Assembly: GCA_004519485.1 (NCBI GenBank)
Contig: CP038106.1
Coordinates: forward strand, 1,003,501 to 1,067,500
DNA from: Nannochloropsis oceanica
Lineage: Eukaryota; Sar; Eustigmatophyceae; Eustigmatales; Monodopsidaceae
Length of the DNA: 64,000 nt
Direction: 5' to 3'
Both the position numbers and the translations under genes were made by a program. Within the stretch, counting starts at the first letter, position 1, and each line of letters opens with the position of its first letter. The notes under the pieces were generated by a model that made no database searches, was not told the origin of the DNA, and was given only the letters and a program-made list of their open reading frames with translations. Of this stretch, positions 44,334 to 54,947 are shown piece after piece.

Positions 44334-45602
44334 GAGATCGGTCAATAGAAGACGTGGTGGTGGCAAGGCATGTGAGTCGCAAAATACCGAGTTGTTGCAG
44401 TAAGAGATCGGTCAATAGAAGACGTGGTGGTGGCAAGGCATGTGAGTCGCAAAATACCAAGTTGTTGCAGTAAGAGATCGGTCAATAGAAGACGTGGTGG
44501 TGGCAAGGCATGTGAGTCGCAAAATACCGAGTTGTTGCAGTAAGAGATCGGTCAATAGAAGACGTGGTGGTGGCAAGGCATGTGAGTCGCAAAATACCAA
44601 GTTGTTGCAGTAAGAGATCGGTCAATAGAAGACGTGGTGGTGGCAAGGCATGTGAGTCGCAAAATACCAAGTTGTTGCAGTAAGAGATCGGTCAATAGAA
44701 GACGTGGTGGTGGCAAGGCATGTGAGTCGCAAAATACCAAGTTGTTGCAGTAAGAGATCGGTCAATAGAAGACGTGGTGGTGGCAAGGCATGTGAGTCGC
44801 AAAATACCGAGTTGTTGCAGTAAGAGATCGGTCAATAGAAGACGTGGTGGTGGCAAGGCATGTGAGTCGCAAAATACCAAGTTGTTGCAGTAAGAGATCG
44901 GTCAATAGAAGACGTGGTGGTGGCAAGGCATGTGAGTCGCAAAATACCAAGTTGTTGCAGTAAGAGATCGGTCAATAGAAGACGTGGTGGTGGCAAGGCA
45001 TGTGAGTCGCAAAATACCAAGTTGTTGCAGTAAGAGATCGGTCAATAGAAGACGTGGTGGTGGCAAGGCATGTGAGTCGCAAAATACCGAGTTGTTGCAG
45101 TAAGAGATCGGTCAATAGAAGACGTGGTGGTGGCAAGGCATGTGAGTCGCAAAATACCAAGTTGTTGCAGTAAGAGATCGGTCAATAGAAGACGTGGTGG
45201 TGGCAAGGCATGTGAGTCGCAAAATACCAAGTTGTTGCAGTAAGAGATCGGTCAATAGAAGACGTGGTGGTGGCAAGGCATGTGAGTCGCAAAATACCAA
45301 GTTGTTGCAGTAAGAGATCGGTCAATAGAAGACGTGGTGGTGGCAAGGCATGTGAGTCGCAAAATACCGAGTTGTTGCAGTAAGAGATCGGTCAATAGAA
45401 GACGTGGTGGTGGCAAGGCATGTGAGTCGCAAAATACCAAGTTGTTGCAGTAAGAGATCGGTCAATAGAAGACGTGGTGGTGGCAAGGCATGTGAGTCGC
45501 AAAATACCGAGTTGTTGCAGTAAGAGATCGGTCAATAGAAGACGTGGTGGTGGCAAGGCATGTGAGTCGCAAAATACCAAGTTGTTGCAGTAAGAGATCG
45601 GT
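44273..45602 (+). repeat. 70-base minisatellite, 19 copies, with higher-order structure
   Basis: Exactly 1,330 bases: 19 head-to-tail units of 70 bases, each starting CAATAGAAGACGTGG and ending TAAGAGATCGGT. Units are identical except for one A/G site at unit position 57 (ACCAAG or ACCGAG). Reading copies 1-19 gives A G A G A A A G A A A G A A A G A G A. Copies 5-16 are therefore three repeats of a four-unit, 280-base block AAAG. Copy 1 overlaps the last codons and TAA stop of the Mpv17-family gene, so the array probably arose by duplicating the 3' end of that gene and now forms its 3' UTR or flank. There are no variable spacers. Sixty-two-codon frames on the minus strand are by-products. Confidence 0.98.
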
Positions 45603-46905
45603 GTGGTTTCTTGCTGGACCTACCTATTATTTGAGAAGAGAAGAGGAAACAGAAATGAACTGGCAATAAAGGAGAAGGAGGAGGGGAGAGAAAAGATGTG
45701 ACGTGCAGCAGTACTGGAGAAGAGAAAGATGTACAGCAGACTGACCGAGCTACTAATAAGCGTTGTGTGACGCAGCGGCTAAAAGAAAGACAAAATTTTG
45801 CGTTGTGTTGGCCGTGCAGGATTTGAGACGCGGTAGAAGCGGCAGCAGCAGCAATACCAGTAGCAGTAGATGGAGGAGTGAGCAGGAAATAATTGAATCA
45901 ATGATTATTTCAATTTTGCGAGAGGAGGAGGAACTAGAGGCTCTACGATATTACGCCTCCAGCTTTGAGAGTCGATATTTTTTGTCTATATTGTGGGCAG
46001 CACCATTACGATGGTCAGTTTTGGACAGGAAGATTTCCTCTCTACGTGATCAAAGGGGGAAGGTCAAGGAATTACCACACTTTCACTCAACCTGTCGAGT
46101 GGCAGACTTGCGAACAAAAACAGTATCGCTCAGACATCCGATGGGTCCTCTCGCGGGGATATATCAAATTTTGGGAGGAAAGGAGAAAGTGAAGACGACG
46201 ATTGTGGGGGAGGGAGAGAAAAAGAAAGATAAGTGATGATGATATGCAGACGATAACCTGGTAGTGGTGGTGGTAGGATGAACTCAGAGGCGGCAGCAGC
46301 AGCGGCAGCAGCAACAAACGTTACAGTGGCAGCAGAAGTGCATTGGACACTTTTTAGGGAGGAACCCCCGCGTGCATCCGACGAGTGTCTTTGTCAGGAG
46401 GACATTAGGTCCGTCAATGTATATGTATCTGTCGGTGTCTGTGTACCTATCGAACAAAGACGAAGAATACAAGCCGGCTGGTTTTTGTTCCTATGTTGGC
46501 CATAGCGCCACGACGACAACGGTACAAGCAAGCAGTAAGCAAAACCCAAACTTAACAAGCAACAATAACAAATAAGCACGTGCCGCGCGCTACATATAGC
46601 GTTACCCATTCGTTAATACTCGTATCAACATAAAGTTCCCCTCGCCGTGGGCTTGTCCAATGAGTGTGCTCCACCTTCCCTTCCTTTTTTTGCTTCTAAT
46701 CACGATTCTGGTGATACCGATCACATTGATATGTACATTTATTAAGACTTGCCTTTCACCCTTCCTCCATTCTTTTCCTCCCTTCCTATGTTCCCTGAAA
46801 ATATATCAACACTCCAAATACCTCCCCAGAAATCACACAGTAGACACGCGCTCATGCTCTCCCCTCTATCTTCCTCACACCTTCCCTACCTCCTATAACA
46901 AGATC
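45603..46905. other. Intergenic region, no gene recognised
   Basis: About 1.3 kb between the minisatellite and the stop of the App1-like gene. A 157-codon plus-strand frame (45763-46236) and a frame rich in Trp, Tyr and Cys (45965-46192, with CLYCGQHHYDGQFWTGRFPL) overlap it in another phase. Neither matches a family I know, and no splice evidence supports them. An inverted repeat GAAATAAT ... ATTATTTC lies at 45886-45912. Confidence 0.45.
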
Positions 46906-48668
46906 TTACTTACGAACACGAATTCGCCCCGGCACTATCACATCCGGCGGTCGAAACAGCTTTCGAAGTAACACCAGCACCTCCTCTGCCCCTCCCTCCC
47001 TCTTTCCTTTGCCCGTACCCCCGTTCTCCTCCTTGGTCATTAACACCGTCCTCTTTGCTAGATCAATATCTGCCATCAGATCGGCCAGCTGTTCCGGCGT
47101 AGCCTTTCTCCCTCCTTTTTTCTCTCCCTTTTTCCCTCCTCCCTCCAATTCATCGAGGGCTCGAGCTATTACTGCCTCCACCCCTCTTCTGTCCAGCAAA
47201 CCCAGGCCGGCAGCTTTCACAGCAGCGCCCACATAGGTCTGAAAATAAATCACGGGGACATCAAGCAGGGAGCGATCGCGGGGAGGAGGGGGGGAGGGAC
47301 GGGCTTCAGAGACGTAGTGCATGAAGAGGGCCTTGATACGGGTGGGGTACTTCCTGACGGAGGGAAGGAGGGTGTAGGTGTGTGAGTTGATCAGGCCATG
47401 ACGTACTTGATACATGTGACATAAAATTTACGGCCGCACACACGAAAGACCAAACGTCTCTCATTCCTCCACCCACCCACCCAAACAGCCCTCACTCACT
47501 CCCTCCCTCCCTCCCTCCCCCTCTCCGTCCCTCCCCTTCTCACCTACCTGATCATGCTCTCACCCGCCTGCACATCCAACTCCCCCGTATCTCCAACAAA
47601 CACATAATCCGTCAAATCAAAGCGATCCTCTCTCCGCAACGCCTCGAAATTGCGAAACTTCCTTAAACCCTTCCTACCCTGACACACCCACTCCTTGACA
47701 CTACCATACAGCACCGTACCGACCCCCCACCCATCCACCCCATTGTCAACCCCAGCAGCGGCATATGTCCGGCAAACTTTGTGGGAGGGTTTGAGTTCGA
47801 GGGCGAATTTGAATTCGCGGGCTCTGTGTTTGGTTTTTAGGGAGGGGAGAAAGAGGAATTTAAGTGAGGGTGCTTGATAGAGGAATGTCTCCAGAGGCTC
47901 GTACAAAGAGAGAGGAGGAAAGTGTAGGTGGGAGAGATGGCTGAAGCACCCACCTCGCTGTCAGTACAGCAACACGTGCAGGATCTCGACCTTCAGGTAC
48001 GCCGAAACGAGAGAGCTCCAGGGCAAACTGGAAGGCACCTGGGTAATACTGTCCGCGTTTGTATTGGGTGTCAATCCCTCCCAAGGCTACCCCGAGGAGA
48101 CGCAGCCCGCCGCTGGACTTGACAGTATCATCGATATCGGTGATGACTTGGAGGATTCTGAGAGGATGGGCGTTTGAGTAGCGATTAAATAGAGGGAAGG
48201 GAGGAGGGGAGGGAATGTGAAAAATGCCTTCTATGCCTAAAAACGTACCTGCCACTGCACTTGCCCTCTGTCGTGGGTCCCGCTACACTAATGCTGCGAC
48301 TGTCCCCATTGGTAACGTCGGCACTCTCGTCCCGCAACAGCCTCCATGTATGTGATTTGTAACAGATAGTGTGAAATGTGAGCGAGTGAGCGGAAGGCAT
48401 CAGAAAAGACTACGAAAACAAGACAAGAAAAGGGGGCTTACCCATCGACGGACGTAGCAGAGGCACCTCCCAGGCTCGTAGACGTCTGGAGTAGAAACGG
48501 GCGGGGCGGCTGCAACCCTCGTACGTCTTTAAGATGGTCTACACTGCGCGGCCCTGTGAAGAAGAATCCCTCTACGACGACCCTTGACAGCAAAAGCAGG
48601 AGCAAGGCAAGTTCGTTAATGCCAAGCGCCCGGCCTGAGGATGATGGACTCTCGCTCCGCATCGGCAT
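46906..48668 (-). CDS. App1-like (DUF2183) phosphatidate phosphatase domain protein, five exons
   Basis: Exons, minus strand: 48668-48442, 48341-48249, 48157-47954, 47823-47548 (end uncertain), and a last exon ending at 46906 with its start near 47396. Exon 1 encodes a short N-terminus with a hydrophobic stretch (LALLLLLLSRVVVEGFFF), which suggests an ER or membrane signal. The catalytic HAD-type motif DIDDT lies at ~114-118 (VITDIDDTVKSSGG), followed by LGGIDTQYKRGQYYPGAFQF. Exons 3 and 4 join as VAVLTAR|AREFKFALELKP, then DGWGVGTVLYGSVKEW and YVFVGDTGELDVQAGE. This order matches algal and plant DUF2183 proteins and the catalytic domain of yeast App1, a Mg-dependent phosphatidate phosphatase that makes diacylglycerol. 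The last exon (YPTRIKALFMHYVSEARP) fits the family's C-terminal part, but its junction phase with exon 4 is not settled. Confidence 0.82.
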
Positions 48669-48839
48669 GGCTCTACCGTAGGCTGGCTCTGTTGGTTGGT
48701 GGGGTCAGTTGTGTGTGTGAGATTAACATTGTTTGGCAGCAGCAGGGCGGTGAAACGTGTCAAAGCTCGTCAAGACGGTCTCGCTCTCGCGGCGGCATTC
48801 GCTTTTTTTACCGTCACACCTTTCTCACCCATACAGGAA
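48669..48839. promoter_or_regulatory. Compact divergent promoter between App1-like and NudC-like genes
   Basis: Only 171 bases separate the two start codons. The sequence just before the plus-strand ATG ends in a pyrimidine-rich CACCCATACAG, which looks like a splice acceptor, so the NudC-like transcript may carry a 5' UTR or a short upstream coding exon. Confidence 0.55.
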
Positions 48840-49487
48840 ATGGTTGATTACAGCCGCTTTGACAAAATTGGCATGGACGACGACGAGGACAAGGAGGATA
48901 CACCATGCCAGCAGCAGTCCAAAGGGTCCACCTCCTCATCCCAGCCTCCCCACCCCCTTCCTCCTGCCTCGGCCTCCACTAACACCACCACCACGAGCAG
49001 CACTTTTGTCACACCCAAGGGCAAAGAAGGGCACCGGCTCAAGTTCGAGCACGGGGGCCAGACTGTCTATGAATGGGAGCAAACGCTGGAAGACGTCAGC
49101 CTTTACATCACTCCGCCACCGTTGGTGAAGGCCAGCATGCTGTACTGCACTATCACACCCTCCCATCTCACCTTAGGCTTGAAAGGGGCACCCCATCCTT
49201 TCATTGACGAGACAACTGCTGGGTCTGTCAAGGCGACTGAAAGCTTTTGGACATTGGAAGATGGGGAGCTGCATATCTTGCTACAGAAAGCGAGCAAGGG
49301 GGAAGTCTGGCCCAGCGCCTTGGCCGGGCGGGGCGCGTTGGACCCCTTGACGAGCGAAACCGTGAGGAAGCAGCTCATGCTGGAGAGATTTCAGGAGGAG
49401 AACCCCGGGTTTGATTTTTCGAATGCCAATTTCAATGGAGCAGTGCCGGACCCGCAGACTTTTTTGGGTGGCGTAAAGTACACGTAG
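48840..49487 (+). CDS. NudC/CS-domain co-chaperone (NUDCD2-like)
   Basis: 215 residues from the ATG at 48840 (MVDYSRFDKIG). The frame is open further upstream, but the start chosen follows an acceptor-like CATACAG and begins at the conserved VDYSKFDKI-type segment. After an acidic, Gln/Ser/Pro-rich linker the CS domain starts at ~65 (TVYEWEQTLEDVSLYITPPP), with LTLGLKGAPHPFIDE and ESFWTLEDGELHILLQKASK, the p23/NudC fold. The end, RKQLMLERFQEENPGFDFSN, closely matches the QRKLTLERFQKENPGFDFSG tail of NUDCD2. NudC-like proteins are Hsp90 co-chaperones that stabilise dynein-pathway and beta-propeller proteins such as LIS1. No intron is needed after the start. Confidence 0.88.
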   Translation: MVDYSRFDKIGMDDDEDKEDTPCQQQSKGSTSSSQPPHPLPPASASTNTTTTSSTFVTPKGKEGHRLKFEHGGQTVYEWEQTLEDVSLYITPPPLVKASMLYCTITPSHLTLGLKGAPHPFIDETTAGSVKATESFWTLEDGELHILLQKASKGEVWPSALAGRGALDPLTSETVRKQLMLERFQEENPGFDFSNANFNGAVPDPQTFLGGVKYT

Positions 49488-49832
49488 AGACGATGTGGTA
49501 GAAGAACAACTTGAGCATGTGACTGAAAGAACATGTACAGACTTTTTGGCATCACATTTTAATAATGTGATTTATGCTTTTATTTTCTCTGGTGTCAATC
49601 TTAATCGCTCTGTGTCTTCTTTTCTTGACAACGATAGTCCATACTCACTCGACACATACCACACCACGGTAATGGTGTGCTTTATCAAATGTACTTACTC
49701 TATCAAAAGTACTGACAACCGATCAATTTCACACACATACGTACAATAGTCTATAGCACAGCATTTACCTCTTGGCTCCCTCCCTCCCTCCCGAACCCTC
49801 TAAATTCTTTCCCGCCCCTACCAACAGCGGTG
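49488..49832. other. Convergent 3' region
   Basis: 345 bases between the stops of the NudC-like and ABC transporter genes; AT-rich, containing both 3' UTRs. No other feature is seen. Confidence 0.6.
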
Positions 49833-52800
49833 TCATATTCCCCCCATCAGCGGCAAACGCGGGGTCAACCCTAATTCCGACTTCTCGATCATGCCGCTCA
49901 ACTTACTGTTCTTGTCCTGAACAAGCACAGCTGGAGGACCTTCTTCCACACATTTCCCCTGCTCCATCACAATAATCCGATCAAACTCCTGGATGTGATG
50001 CAGACGATGACAAATAAATAGAACCGTGCCCCTAAGCGATAAGACCACCTCATGTATCGTCGCATCCGTCTTGATATCAATCGACGACGTCACTTCATCA
50101 CATAGCATCAACGGTGCCTGATGAAGCAACGCCCGCGCAATGCACAACAATTGCCTTTCTCCCGCCGAGAACTCCACCTCACTTAATTTCGTCTCCAACC
50201 CCTCAGACAACTTCCGCACACTCTCAGCCATATGCACCCTTTCCAAAGCCTCCCAAACCTCTTCCTCCCCCCCTCTCTCATTCTCAACCTCATTCCCGCC
50301 CATCAACACATTCCTTAGGGTAGTGCCAAACAAAGTCGGGTTTTGGGGGATCAGCCTTACCTGTCGCCTCAGACTGCTCAGAGGCAAGCTCATGATCTCC
50401 GCTCCATCCACCTTCAAACTACTCCCACTCTCCATTCCATAGAAGCCCAACAAAGCTTGGAAAACAGAGCTTTTCCCCGCGGCCGTCCGTCCTACAATTG
50501 CTATTTTCTCCCCTGCTTTCACCTTCATATCTAATCCTCGTAAGGTAAATTCTGACTCAGGCCCGCCATATCGCAAGGCAATCTCCTGCCCCTCCACTGC
50601 GACGGCTTCGGGTAGCACCGCTGTTGTTGCTGTTGATGCTATTGATGGAAACGGAGCCTTCTTATCATCACCACTAGTTTCCAAATCCTTTCCCTTCCCT
50701 TTCTTCATTATCACAACAGCAGTCTCGTCCAGTCCGGGCTCGGCCTCCAAATTCACATACCTAGACACTCGCTCCACAGAAATAAACTCAATCTCTGCCA
50801 TGAAGTACACCTTGAGCAACCACCCAAGATTATTGGGCACAAGCACAGCATAGCTCATTAGTAGCCCCATCTTTCCTCCATCGATATGACTTGCCAATAC
50901 CCCAGGAGCTCGTGGACTGGTCACCCACACAGCAAGCACGCCACATCCGAGCATAAACAACGTCCCAACCATCTCCAACCAGATCGTAACCCATTGATTC
51001 GCCACCCACTTCACCCAGTAACACTGAATCGAATGCGTGGAATGTTTCAAGTGCTGCTGTAAAAATCTCTCCTGGGCTCCAAATGCTCTAATTGTCGAGA
51101 CACCTCTCACCGCCTCGCCATATTGAACATTCACAGGGCTCTTACTTACTGCCTCCAATCGCCGCAAATCCCGAGCAGGCCACCGGTAGAACTGACTGAT
51201 TGCACGATACGGGAAGGCAAGCACCACTACCACGGGCAGCATCTCAGGCAAAGCATAACAAAGAATTGCAAGCGTCGCTCCAAAGTACAACAATTGCTGG
51301 AAAAAATCGGCCAAAGTACTAGGAACAATTCCATCAATCGCCGCTTGATCCGCGATAAAGCGATTCAAAATCCTCCCTGACGGCTGCCGGTCAAAAAAAC
51401 GCATGGGTGCTCGAAAGATTGATCGCAGCATTGCACTATGCAACACATTTCCTGCCGTCACCGCCCCATAAATCAAGATCAAAATACGCATCGTCGTGAG
51501 TACACACAAGGCCGCCCCTAGTCCCATAAGCGCCGTTACTTCCGACGCTTGCCTAGCTGCGTTCTCCTCCCCGCTTTCCGACCCTGTGAGTCGGGAAAGC
51601 CAAAACCACTGCAGTACATTACAAGCCTGTTCCACCACAAACAGACCAACGGTGAACCCAGCAAAGCCCAACCCATCACAACCCCCATATCGTCTCAAAT
51701 ACATCTGGAGCAGCCGTCCCTCAATTCCGCCCTGCCGGCGTTCTTCTTGATCATTAAAAGCTTGCCTGACCAAACACACTCCTTTCTTAGGGTCCCAAGC
51801 CTCGTCGTCTCCCTCATTCTCTCGCTCGCTCCCTACCTTGCCACTGCCCTCTCCTAATCCATCCGCGTCCTCCTTGTCCGTGAACGAGAAACGAGATTCC
51901 ACTGCTCCCTTCTCCTTCTTGTTGGTCCCACCCCGTGGCCTGTTTTCTGTCGCAGAAAGAGCGTCGTCGGAGGGCGTCATGACTGCCGGGCGAGACCCAG
52001 ACGCTGAGCTATTATGTTTGCTATTATGTCCCATTATGATTTCACTGACTTGCCTATCCCCCAACGCCAGTAATTTTGCATACGAACCCTGAGCCCTTAG
52101 CCTTCCTCGGGCATCAAACACCACAATTCGGTCAACCGCCGGGTGCTCTAAGAAATGTGTTTGATGCGTTACCACCACCCTCGTCTTCCCCCTCAAAAAA
52201 TCCACCAGGCACTCATCCCAGATCTTCCTTCCCACGCTCACATCCAAGGACGACAACACATCATCAAACAGACACACGTCTGGATCACTATAAACAGCCC
52301 TCGCCAATGACACCCTCTGGCGCTGACCCCCACTCAACGCAATACCCCCCTCTCCCACCTCCATCATCTCCCCCCCCCGTCCTGCTAGTCCCTGCAGATC
52401 TCTCGACAAACCACACCGTCTTACCACTTCTCGGAATATCTCCTGGTCATACCCAATCTCCGCCCCAAACACTATGTTGTCTCTGATCGTAGTATTCTGG
52501 ACCCACGGAGTCTGCTCCACCAACGCCACTTTCCCTTGTACCTTCCACCCAGCACCAGTCTTCTCATTCACTTGCACCGTATCCCCCACCAGACTGTGCA
52601 ACAACGTACTTTTTCCCGCGCCAACTGGTCCAATCACAACCACTAACTCACCCGGAGCCACGCGCAAGGTGAGATCTTGAAGCGCGGGCGGATCCCTGAT
52701 GCCATCTCTCCCCCAGGCAAAAGAGCAATGTGTAATATCCACTGCATACATGTCATCATTTCCAGGTACGGAAGTGGAGGATCGCGGTACTTCTGCGGCA

Positions 52801-54947
52801 GCAGCAAAAACAGCAGTAGCAGTAGCAGGAGCAGTGCCATCAGAGCATTGTGGTGTGATCACCTCATCGGACAGAAACAGGCCTTCCAACCGTTCCCATG
52901 ACACCAAACAATCCATCAACGACGTCAAGGCATTCGGGAAACAATTCAACGGCCTTTTCAACAGATTAAACCATGCTAAAGAAGTGAAAGCCACAGCGGC
53001 AGTCAGTGGCTGCCCTTCCCACAAAATCCGACAAGCAAACGACGCGAGCGGTCCCATCACTTGCGCCAGCTGCGCCAATGCATTATTCCCTCCAAAGCAC
53101 GCTGATCGCTTTATCTGGGATCTGACCTCCTTCTTCCTTGCTGCTTGGATGACAGACACAGCAAACGCCTCCCATTGTAATGATTTGATCAAACGAATCG
53201 ATTCTAGAGCTTCCGCCATAAGACTCGCACGTTGGTCCCTCTCGGCTTGAATCCGCATGGCTGCATTCTTCCCTTGTACCCCCAGTAAATAACCTAAAGG
53301 CCAAAACACCAGAATAATCACAATCCCCACAAAAGAACTCGCGCCCAACAGCGAATGCAAGGCCACAAGAGAGATAACCAATGTTGCGACTGAGCACCAC
53401 GTTCCCCAATGCACCATCGGAACAACATTCACATCCGCCACTCGACAAGCATCAACACTCATCAAGTTGATTAGCTGCCCCGTTGGATATTTTCGTCTAC
53501 TCTCGGGACCCAAACACAACGCCTTCCGAAAACATTCTCCCATCAACCCACTCTGTGCGCGCATTCCACACCTAATCCCCCAAATCCAAAACTGGTGCTC
53601 CGTCATACTCTGAAGTACCGCCAACATAAACAACAAAACTGCCAATCCATACCCTTCCTCCGCTCCTCCATCCGCTTCCAGTCCCGCGTCAATATGTGCC
53701 AGCAACCGATTCAACACAACCGGCACAGCGAGCTGCAATCCTGTCGCCAAGGACAACACAGCGCCACATCCCAAAAAAGTTTGCCAGTGCGCTGCGAGGA
53801 GCACACGCAAAATAAGCCACCCGCCCTGAGGCTTCAGTGGATGCCCTCGTTTTTGTGCATCGTCTACTCGTTTGGTCCATTCTCGACGGAATGCTTCGTG
53901 GGTGATGGGGGGTTTGTCGAAGTGCTCCAAGTGAGGTAAGCTTCCTGCGCCTAGGGTCTTGGCGTTGTACCCCTCACTCAACAAGGGTGTGATCCACCAG
54001 AACGTCAGACGACTCACGATACTCGCTTGGCTCTCCAGCTGCGCTTTATCGTCCTCCTCCTCCTCATCCTCCTCCTCTTCCTCCTTGTCTTGCTGCTCCG
54101 TCGAACCAACCACGGACAGCAACGGCTGCTGCTGCTGCCACCCCTGATACTGGTGCTGATCACCATCACCACCATCCAACAAAATAAGCGCCGGCTCAAC
54201 ACTCTTTCTGGATTGGACCGCTGATAATTGCCACGACAAAATGGCCTGCCCGCCGAAGGCTAGCAAGGCCACCAGGTAAAGTATAGTGGCGCCCCAAAGC
54301 CTCCAGCATACCTGCAGCGGTACCAGCAGCACGACCACCACACAGGCTACGACACTCAATAGCTTGCGGACGATGTCTAACCCAGGCTGCAGAGTAGATC
54401 GCTTCTTCGTGTCATGTTTCCGCTTGAACGACGATGGAGGGTAGACAAAGGTCAAAAGGCTGAGAAGCGCCCAAGCACACGCCACGGCCAAGCCGGAAAA
54501 GGCTTTGGCACGCGATGCACTCTTGTGATAGGCATCGGCTGCTTGCCACAGACCTAGTGACACTAGCACAAATGCCAGCGAATGAAATATTGCTGTGAAG
54601 AGGGTGAATTTTCGGGTCGTGGTTGTGGCGCGAGGACGCGTCTTGGCCCCGCTCCCGTATATGTTTATGACGCGGGACGATGTGAAGAAGATGAATAGCA
54701 CGACCACTACTGAAGCGGCATGCACCCCTCCTTGGAGTTTGAGGAGCATGCATTCTGACGGATAGTGCGCGGGTTCCTTGTGGTCTGATTCAGGCGCGCC
54801 GCACCAGCCGTCCCATGGAGAGGTCGTGGCGTTTCCGTTTGCCGCATGGTTGCTACTACCAAGGAATGGCAAGGACAGCGACCCGCTTGACAAGACCTTC
54901 AGGCCACCGCCATTAAATAGGAGGGAGGATATGAGCTTCGAATTCAT
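49833..54947 (-). CDS. Full-length ABCC-type (MRP-like) ABC transporter
   Basis: A 1,704-residue intron-free protein with TMD0-TMD1-NBD1-TMD2-NBD2 layout. Hydrophobic segments at ~60-270 form a TMD0-like region; TMD1 runs ~375-700 (VLLAAHWQTFLGCGAVLSLA). NBD1 has Walker A GPVGAGKST (~773), signature LSGGQRQR (~872) and Walker B CLFDDVLSSLD. The second Asp where Glu is catalytic is the usual degenerate NBD1 site of MRPs. TMD2 starts with LRSIFRAPMRFFDRQPSGRI and LNRFIADQAAID, an ABCC hallmark. NBD2 has Walker A GRTAAGKSS (~1484), signature FSAGERQ (Glu where Gln is normal) and Walker B LMLCDEVTSSID with the catalytic Glu. ABCC transporters export glutathione, glucuronide or metal-thiol conjugates, often into vacuoles. 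The substrate cannot be read from sequence. The start is the first Met, preceded by the divergent PPR promoter region. Confidence 0.94.
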   Translation of the reverse strand: MNSKLISSLLFNGGGLKVLSSGSLSLPFLGSSNHAANGNATTSPWDGWCGAPESDHKEPAHYPSECMLLKLQGGVHAASVVVVLFIFFTSSRVINIYGSGAKTRPRATTTTRKFTLFTAIFHSLAFVLVSLGLWQAADAYHKSASRAKAFSGLAVACAWALLSLLTFVYPPSSFKRKHDTKKRSTLQPGLDIVRKLLSVVACVVVVLLVPLQVCWRLWGATILYLVALLAFGGQAILSWQLSAVQSRKSVEPALILLDGGDGDQHQYQGWQQQQPLLSVVGSTEQQDKEEEEEDEEEEDDKAQLESQASIVSRLTFWWITPLLSEGYNAKTLGAGSLPHLEHFDKPPITHEAFRREWTKRVDDAQKRGHPLKPQGGWLILRVLLAAHWQTFLGCGAVLSLATGLQLAVPVVLNRLLAHIDAGLEADGGAEEGYGLAVLLFMLAVLQSMTEHQFWIWGIRCGMRAQSGLMGECFRKALCLGPESRRKYPTGQLINLMSVDACRVADVNVVPMVHWGTWCSVATLVISLVALHSLLGASSFVGIVIILVFWPLGYLLGVQGKNAAMRIQAERDQRASLMAEALESIRLIKSLQWEAFAVSVIQAARKKEVRSQIKRSACFGGNNALAQLAQVMGPLASFACRILWEGQPLTAAVAFTSLAWFNLLKRPLNCFPNALTSLMDCLVSWERLEGLFLSDEVITPQCSDGTAPATATAVFAAAAEVPRSSTSVPGNDDMYAVDITHCSFAWGRDGIRDPPALQDLTLRVAPGELVVVIGPVGAGKSTLLHSLVGDTVQVNEKTGAGWKVQGKVALVEQTPWVQNTTIRDNIVFGAEIGYDQEIFREVVRRCGLSRDLQGLAGRGGEMMEVGEGGIALSGGQRQRVSLARAVYSDPDVCLFDDVLSSLDVSVGRKIWDECLVDFLRGKTRVVVTHQTHFLEHPAVDRIVVFDARGRLRAQGSYAKLLALGDRQVSEIIMGHNSKHNSSASGSRPAVMTPSDDALSATENRPRGGTNKKEKGAVESRFSFTDKEDADGLGEGSGKVGSERENEGDDEAWDPKKGVCLVRQAFNDQEERRQGGIEGRLLQMYLRRYGGCDGLGFAGFTVGLFVVEQACNVLQWFWLSRLTGSESGEENAARQASEVTALMGLGAALCVLTTMRILILIYGAVTAGNVLHSAMLRSIFRAPMRFFDRQPSGRILNRFIADQAAIDGIVPSTLADFFQQLLYFGATLAILCYALPEMLPVVVVLAFPYRAISQFYRWPARDLRRLEAVSKSPVNVQYGEAVRGVSTIRAFGAQERFLQQHLKHSTHSIQCYWVKWVANQWVTIWLEMVGTLFMLGCGVLAVWVTSPRAPGVLASHIDGGKMGLLMSYAVLVPNNLGWLLKVYFMAEIEFISVERVSRYVNLEAEPGLDETAVVIMKKGKGKDLETSGDDKKAPFPSIASTATTAVLPEAVAVEGQEIALRYGGPESEFTLRGLDMKVKAGEKIAIVGRTAAGKSSVFQALLGFYGMESGSSLKVDGAEIMSLPLSSLRRQVRLIPQNPTLFGTTLRNVLMGGNEVENERGGEEEVWEALERVHMAESVRKLSEGLETKLSEVEFSAGERQLLCIARALLHQAPLMLCDEVTSSIDIKTDATIHEVVLSLRGTVLFICHRLHHIQEFDRIIVMEQGKCVEEGPPAVLVQDKNSKLSGMIEKSELGLTPRLPLMGGI

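Noticed and set aside
44412-45580. Series of identical 62-codon minus-strand frames
   Set aside because: They are the same antisense by-product repeated in each set of minisatellite units.
44273-45602. CRISPR-like regular array
   Set aside because: The units are contiguous 70-mers with no unique spacers, and the first unit is the end of a eukaryotic gene. It is a minisatellite.
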